Positions 58,331-64,000 of a stretch of DNA of 64,000 nucleotides are shown piece by piece. The stretch comes from Timema cristinae (Eukaryota > Arthropoda > Insecta > Phasmatodea > Timematidae). Numbering within the stretch: position 1 is the first letter of the stretch; each line of letters begins with the position of its first letter. The notes below the pieces were generated by a model. That model saw only the letters and a list, made by a program, of their open reading frames with translations. It ran no database searches and had not been told where the DNA came from. The stretch spans positions 55,228,372-55,292,371 of the forward strand of contig JBCFYV010000001.1 of assembly GCA_039000515.1 (NCBI GenBank), read 5' to 3'. The translations under genes and the position numbers were made by a program.

Positions 58331-60159
58331 ATAATAATAAAATATCCACCATTTATTCCAACAACAATACCATGAATTTGTTATAATATATAATAATAAT
58401 AATAATAATTGTGTTCTTTCTTATTTGGAGATCAAATAAAACTGCTTATAACTTCATGTTTTTTTCTCTTTCAAAGCTGTCCGTCTATTCTATTTCACTT
58501 CAGCTGCTTGAAAGATCTCATTCGTAAACGACACAAACCTGTCCCGCATCGTATATACCCCCACCCAGATTCGAAGACTCTTCCCCCCCCTCTCCCCCCT
58601 GACAGTTTTTTTTTTCTTCTCTGGGTGCCAGAAACAGTCTATTGTGTGTGCATTACTTCTCCCTTTTAGAAGCATGAAAAGGGACTAGCAAGCCTCATAA
58701 TCGGTTTAAAGCCTTCAAAACAATTTGTAAAAGCGACCGCCCCTATAGCGGCCATCTTGTTTTTTTGTTTTTTTTTGTTGAAAAACAGGCAGGTGGGTCA
58801 AACTCCTCTATGTGTCATCTATAAAACATTCTACGGTGGATAACGCCGTCTACTATTAGGTAGTGTACTCACTATATCAAGCTGAAATGCAAAAGGTGGC
58901 TATACACTCGTTTTAGTACTATCGTAGTATTCATTTTTTGTAATGGAATTAGCAAGAAATATTTACCCATTGGCATATCATTGAATATTAATTAACATAA
59001 AATACACTGATATAAAGTTCATATTTAATGTTGGCGCATTAATACAATCCATACTTTCAAATCTAAGACTCTGTGACTCCCAAGTTTTTTTTTTTTAAAT
59101 TCGAATTAAACACTTCTCTTTGCTTCCTAATTCACTTAGAATATTAATTATAAAAATGTTTCAAATTAAACCTAAATAAATTTCATGATGATAATAATAG
59201 GCTTTATCTACACTAATTTACGTACACCTCCCTTAAAGCATACTCCTCGTTCCTACCGCTTTATTAGGCTCTTTATAACGCACATTTATAATATAATAAG
59301 TACAAAAGTACACATTTCCTGTTGCAGTAATACGCTATACAGCAAAATTTTAATCATAAGTCACTTAATAAATATTTAAGGTATGAAAATATTCAGAAAT
59401 CTATATAAATCAGCTTTTTCTAATTATTTAAGGAAATAAAGAAACCAAATTTTCTATATTTTATAATTATTGTTGCTTCGAACATTATTGTCCCAAACCA
59501 TACACTTAGCCCCTTTTGGCTATATCCCTAACCATATTGCACCGGTCTAGGAGTGTCTTGGTCGTCCTTCTCTCCCCCCCCCCCCCAACGTTATTTTGTA
59601 AACGTTCAATGCAGATGAATAAGTTGCAGTAGCACACCAGTCCGTGAAAAATTGGGGGAAAGGATAAGAAAAAAATATCGAGAGAAGGGACCCCCAACCT
59701 TTAGTGCCCAAGGGATGCTACCCTTGAATGAAAAGGGTGTTTACTTAAATCTATCTCTCAAGCACTTTTCGTCTTCTGCCTGAACTGACAGTGGAGGACC
59801 GATCTCTCGTGTTGTTTTAATACCACCGGCACTCGAACGATGCGAAAAGGTTTTAAGTAACGAGGGAACATACTTTTTATTATTTATTGAAGGATGGTTT
59901 TGTTTTTAATGACGTAGATACAAAAACATCTTTCAAATAATTTTAGAAACATTCAACAAAATAATTTCTAGGTTTTTGTTTGTTTCAAATTATAATTGGT
60001 TGCTAGGTTGTATCAAACTATAATATGGTTTCTAGGTTAGTTTATTTTAAACTTTATATAATTGATTGTAAAGTTAGTTTGTTTCAAACTATACCCAGAT
60101 TTTTGTTGGAAGAACAGTAGAGAAAATTCAAACATTTTTTTTTTTTTTGCTAACAGCAT
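58331..60159. other. AT-rich stretch, nothing assigned
   Basis: C- and T-runs near 58580-58615, 58760-58780 and 59574-59586. The open frames at 58409, 58490, 59185 and 59506 are low-complexity or have no recognisable motif. Confidence 0.4.
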
Positions 60160-60330
60160 TGATTATATTTTACTATATTATTAGTGTTGTTATATAGGTA
60201 TTGATAATATTTATCAAACGTGACAACTGCAGATAACATGACTTGATGTATGAATATATTAAAATTGATTTAGTAACTTTAGTGTCTGTTTCTACTGTTC
60301 TGCCTACCACTTACTATATATTATTGTTAG
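60160..60330 (+). repeat. Interspersed repeat U1, copy 3
   Basis: Carries TATTGATAATATTTATCAAAC, GACAACTGCAGATAACATGAC, TTGATGTATGAATATATTAAA and TTTAGTAACTTTAGT, the fullest version of the U1 words shared with 14085, 33045 and 62515. Confidence 0.6.
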
Positions 60331-60956
60331 AAAGATTTTTTTATTATTAAAGATGTTATGAGGTAAATAAAAATTTATTTCCAACCTAATTTTTATTTAA
60401 AACTATATGTTGAAGATTAAATTTAATATTACATCAGTTGATATGTTTAATTTTAATTTTAAATACATAGTTACTTGAAAAAAATACTTATTATCTGTCA
60501 TAAACATCTGGAATTGGAACAGGACTTTCTTTATATGCTTAAAATTATTCATGTTCAAATGTTACTATGCTATAAAAATTGATATTCAGAACAGTTTTGA
60601 TTACTGTGTGTAAAAAATTATATCAAACATATCACCCAAAGCTATATTTTCCCATAAAGATGTTTTGTTATAAAAATTGCCAAGATACTTACATTAGCTC
60701 GTGTTCCGTCTACCCCCTAAAACTCGATTAAAATAAATGATTCGCCACAAATAACGCTTAAAAATATTATTTAAACAATTCAATATTAAAATGATAGCAA
60801 ATTTTGTCAACAGTTCATAATGATACACCGGGTCATCCTTGTGACTTATTTGCTAGATAAGTTGATCACAGGTTTGGGAGAGCTTGGCTTGAGTTCCATG
60901 TGAAATTGACGAAAATATACATTTATTTGTTGTATATGTGTTTGCTTTGCCATACA

Positions 60957-61870
60957 ATTGCAACCTTAGACTGAAGAAGGTGTAGAATATAGTCCTTCTC
61001 ACCTCCCATGGAGATGTCCATTACTGCAACCTTAGACTGAACAAGGTGTAAATATCCTCCATCTCACTTCCCATAGAGACCGCCCATTACTGCAACCTTA
61101 GACTGAACAGGTGTAGAATATCATCCTCTCACCTCCCATAGAGACCGCCATTACTGCAACCTTAGACTGAACCAGGTGTAGAATATCATCCCTCTCACCT
61201 CCCATAGAGACTGTTCATTACTGCAACCTTAGACTAAACAAGGTGTAGAATATCCTCCATCTCACTTCCCATAGAGACCGCCCATTACTGCAACCTTAGA
61301 CTGAACCAGGTGTAAAATATCATCCCTCTCACCTCCCATAGAGACTGTTCATTACTGCAACCTTAGACTGAACAGGTGTAGAATATCATCCCTCTCACCT
61401 CCCATAGAGACCGCCCATTACTGCAACCTTAGACTGAACCAGGTGTAGAATATCATCCCTCTCACCTCCCATAGAGACTGTTCATTACTGCAACCTTAGA
61501 CTGAACAAGGTGTAGAATATCATCGCTCTCACCTCCCATAGAGACGCTCATTACTGCAACCTTAGACTGAACCAGGTGTAGAATATATCCCTCTCACCTC
61601 CATAGGACCGCCCATTACTGCAACCTTAGACTGAACCAGGTGTAGAATATCATCCCTCTCACCTCCCATAGAGACTGTTCATTACTGCAACCTTAGACTA
61701 ACAAGGTGTAGAATATACTCCATCTCACTTCCCATAGAGACGCCATTACTGCAACCTTAGACTGAACAAGGTGGTGAATATCATCCTCTCACCTCCCATA
61801 GAGACTGTCCATTACTGCAACCTTAGACTGAACAAGGTGTAGAATATCATCCCTCTCACCTCCCTCGGAG
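60957..61870 (+). repeat. 66-67 bp tandem array, about 14 units
   Basis: Each unit contains CTGCAACCTTAGACTGAAC, AGGTGTAGAATATC, CTCTCACCTCCCATAGAGAC and a variable CGCCCATTA or TGTTCATTA. Starts of the first three units fall at 60961, 61027 and 61093 (66-bp spacing). Later units carry single-base losses. The last unit runs into GAGAATGTCAGTTCGAATCC. Confidence 0.95.
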
Positions 61871-62510
61871 AATGTCAGTTCGAATCCAACCTCAGTAATA
61901 AATCACCTCTCCCTCCCTCCAGTTAGAAGTGAGAGTCCGTGTGAGGGGCGATTTGATCGCCCCCTGCTGTGTGGCCCTGGCTCAATGATGTGTTGTCAGT
62001 AAGTGAAGGGGGTGGGTTTCGGTAAGGTGGGTCAGGGGTGAAGGGAGGGTCAACACTGTGCTGATTACGAGGATAGGGAAGGCACAGAGTCAGAACATGG
62101 AACAACGAAACAAGATAGGTTACCTCACTGGTCAACGAATCAATCCCTTTACGAGAGTGAGGAAAAAAACAGATCGGATTTATCGTAGCAAGTTTGTTCT
62201 TAGTTTGATTCAAGACTAAATAATAAAATCTACAATCGTGTTTACTAAGTAGTGACGTCTCTGTTCTTTAACTAAGGGGACACTAAATATAATATATCTT
62301 TTAAGTATAGAAAAAGAAGTTTCCTTTAATGAGTGCAATTTTTGGTGAAAATAGTTTGTCACCTACTAGGGAAGATTTGTTTAGTTGAGTAGCCTATAAA
62401 ATACAGTTAAAACATCACAGTGAATAATTGTTAACCTTTTGTGATTGGTAATAATAATAAAATAATAATAATAATAATATATTGAGCGTCTGCAGTTACA
62501 CGAATTTGAT
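61871..62510. other. Unassigned
   Basis: Starts with a B-box-like GTTCGAATCC (61879-61888) and a CT-rich block. The 96-codon frame on - at 61923-62213 is Pro/Thr/Ser-rich without a recognisable motif. Confidence 0.4.
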
Positions 62511-62514
62511 TTAA

Positions 62515-62640
62515 TATCTATAAAAAGAAACAACTGCAGATAACATCACTTGATGTATGAATATATTAAAATGTTTTAGTAACTTTAGTAACTAAGTTTT
62601 ATTGTTCTTCCAACCAAAATCATACTTTACTAATGTACCG
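62515..62640 (+). repeat. Interspersed repeat U1, copy 4
   Basis: AACTGCAGATAACATCACTTG, ATGTATGAATATATTAAAATG, TTTAGTAACTTTAGT and a TTCTTCCAACCAAAATCATAC end match copies 1 and 3. The left part of the repeat is missing. Confidence 0.6.
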
Positions 62641-63414
62641 TTGCTCAGATGACGCCCAAATATACTAATCGTACATCCTTTCCATGGAGATTCTTTCCAC
62701 GTCCTGATGAGATGAGGAGATGGTGATAGGGAGTATGGGGGGTGGAACCAGTGGAAGCACTTAAACTTAACTTAAGCCTAACTAATCAAACCCTGTGTGA
62801 CCGTTGGGGCGATTCCCCTTTCAGGAATAATACCCAATGTACTAACTATGAATCTAACCTTGGACCTCTAGACTCGTAGCCAGGTGCATTGACTACTTCA
62901 TCATGAGGACGGTTTATATACTGTAATTGGTTAACATCCTCTAGATTAAGACACTCGGTGCTGATGAATAACTATTAAGATTATGTTTAATGTTAAAACA
63001 TATTTGCATTTGCTTGCTGTCCAATTGAATAAAAACCATAAGCAAATGTTTATTTTCCAAGAAGATCGTGCAGAAAAAAGCATTTACTGGAAATTTAAAA
63101 CATATGCTGGAATTGTTTAAGTACATGCTTAGAATCTAATGAACAAAGTTGAGCAGATACTAACGTTTACTAACATCTTCTAAGGAATCTCTTAGGTAGC
63201 TCAGACTGTGCTTGAAGAATATAAAAATATTTCATTCATGGCAGCTTATGAACATTCTAAAACTAAATTTACCGGGCTAGGAAAATTACAAATGAAATGA
63301 TTACAAAAAAATGTATAGTTTTATGATGTTAATGTACAGTAAGTGATTATTTCTTAGGTGAAATGGTAGAAAAAAAGAGGTGCTACTCTAACCTCAAATA
63401 CTAAATTATTATTT
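62641..63414. other. Unassigned
   Basis: No coding signal or repeat family was recognised. Confidence 0.4.
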
Positions 63415-63950
63415 TTGTTTTTTGTTTTACTATGCGTGTCAGACCCTGGATACCAAAATGGGGTTGTTGAAGAAATTGATGTTCATCAAAGTACAGCAAA
63501 CAAAGTCGTAAAAGATGTTATGGAAATAATACTAATAACTGCTGGAAAGTGGATACAATTCCCAAGCACGCCTAGTAACGTCAATATTGCAAAGAAATGT
63601 GGTTTCAAAAATATCAATTTTTAGCAAGCAAGCAAGTTGAAATTCCAAAATTTGAAGAACATGGGGATGAATATGTCAACATAAAGGATTTACAGTACAA
63701 AATATTATGTTCAGGTAACATGTGTATGCTAAGGAGATCTTCACTAGCGTTGATGCACAGTTGCCAGGGAGAGTCCCATGACAACCACATATTTAAAAAT
63801 TCAAAACTTTGAATTGTTACAAAATTCAGTAAAGACTGCTTGTTTCTAGGGGATATTGGTTAACCACTATGTCCTTGGCTTATGGTCTCATGTAAAAATC
63901 CACAGAACAACCAACAAATTAAATTTAACAATATACAGATAAAAAAACAT
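63415..63950 (+). pseudogene. HARBI1-like PIF/Harbinger transposase, second family, broken
   Basis: On +: DPGYQNGVVEEIDVHQST, VKDVMEIILITAGKWIQFP, then in a shifted frame VEIPKFEEHGDEYVN, then FTSVDAQLPG, ESHDNHIFKNS, and GDIG-stop-PLCPWLMVSCKNP. These follow the HARBI1 order: helix-turn-helix region, the segment after the first Asp, the SVDAxxPGSxHDSxIFxxS block with the second Asp, then LLGDxGYPLxPWLM. A TAA replaces the Tyr of the GYPL motif and at least three frame changes occur, so it is dead. The segment with the first Asp (VIGxIDCTHI) is missing or scrambled near 63600-63640. It belongs to a different lineage from the 18-kb copy and is cut by the window edge. Confidence 0.85.
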
Positions 63951-64000
63951 TTTCCTTTATTTCTTAACCAAAAATATTTAAGGTCTGAAAGGATTAAGGC

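Noticed and set aside
58739..58772. GCGGCCATCTTG, a reverse YY1/TISU-like start element
   Set aside because: No open frame or promoter context follows on the - strand; a single short motif is insufficient.
61923..62213. 96-codon Pro/Ser/Thr-rich frame on -
   Set aside because: Composition follows a purine-rich + strand; no domain, signal peptide or neighbour supports a gene.

Overview
This is animal nuclear DNA, almost certainly from an insect or other arthropod. It is AT-rich, repeat-dense and gene-poor. The only intact-looking host gene is a single-exon Toll receptor on the + strand (35348-39339). Its domain order (long LRR block, cysteine cluster, second short LRR block, one membrane segment, TIR) and its detailed wording match Tollo/Toll-8. 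No closer taxonomic call is justified. One missing base near 38951 breaks the TIR domain in the assembled sequence. The correct frame then resumes and runs to 39339. A noisy, deletion-rich stretch inside the satellite (26780-27290) suggests that sequencing or assembly error may be the cause.

The rest is mobile-element sediment. At least three tRNA-headed SINE families (called A, B and C here) carry different heads but end in the same 3' module plus a (TAA)n tail. Several copies have clear target-site duplications. A fourth family (D) and a fifth type (E, near 2.5 kb) are unrelated at the 3' end. Non-LTR retrotransposon 3' ends lie at 43440-43635, 47331-47665 and 57505-58330. A decayed PIF/Harbinger element lies at about 17.4-19.4 kb: a MADF-type ORF on + and a transposase on -, whose N-terminal part appears inverted in place. 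A second Harbinger transposase pseudogene runs off the right edge. Two copies of a 235-bp TA-flanked MITE (19088 and 53595) lie in opposite orientation. A long-TIR DNA transposon (48493-50066) hosts a composite SINE insertion.

The most striking structure is a 5.2-kb satellite of about 100 head-to-tail 50-bp units (23292-28448). The unit is the tRNA-like head of SINE family C, and the last unit reads straight into the body of a family C SINE. The array therefore looks like a satellite born from a SINE head. A second 66-bp tandem array (60957-61870) ends next to a B-box-like sequence.

Layout: 1-17 kb SINE debris and simple repeats; 17.4-19.4 kb Harbinger remnant with nested MITE; 20-23 kb SINEs; 23.3-28.6 kb SINE-derived satellite; 29-34 kb SINEs; 34.4-39.4 kb promoter region and Tollo; 41.8-43.1 kb local tandem duplication; 43-58 kb SINEs, LINE fragments and DNA transposons; 58-60 kb AT-rich; 61 kb tandem array; 63.4 kb to the end second Harbinger pseudogene. 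No operons, CRISPR or prokaryotic signals are present.
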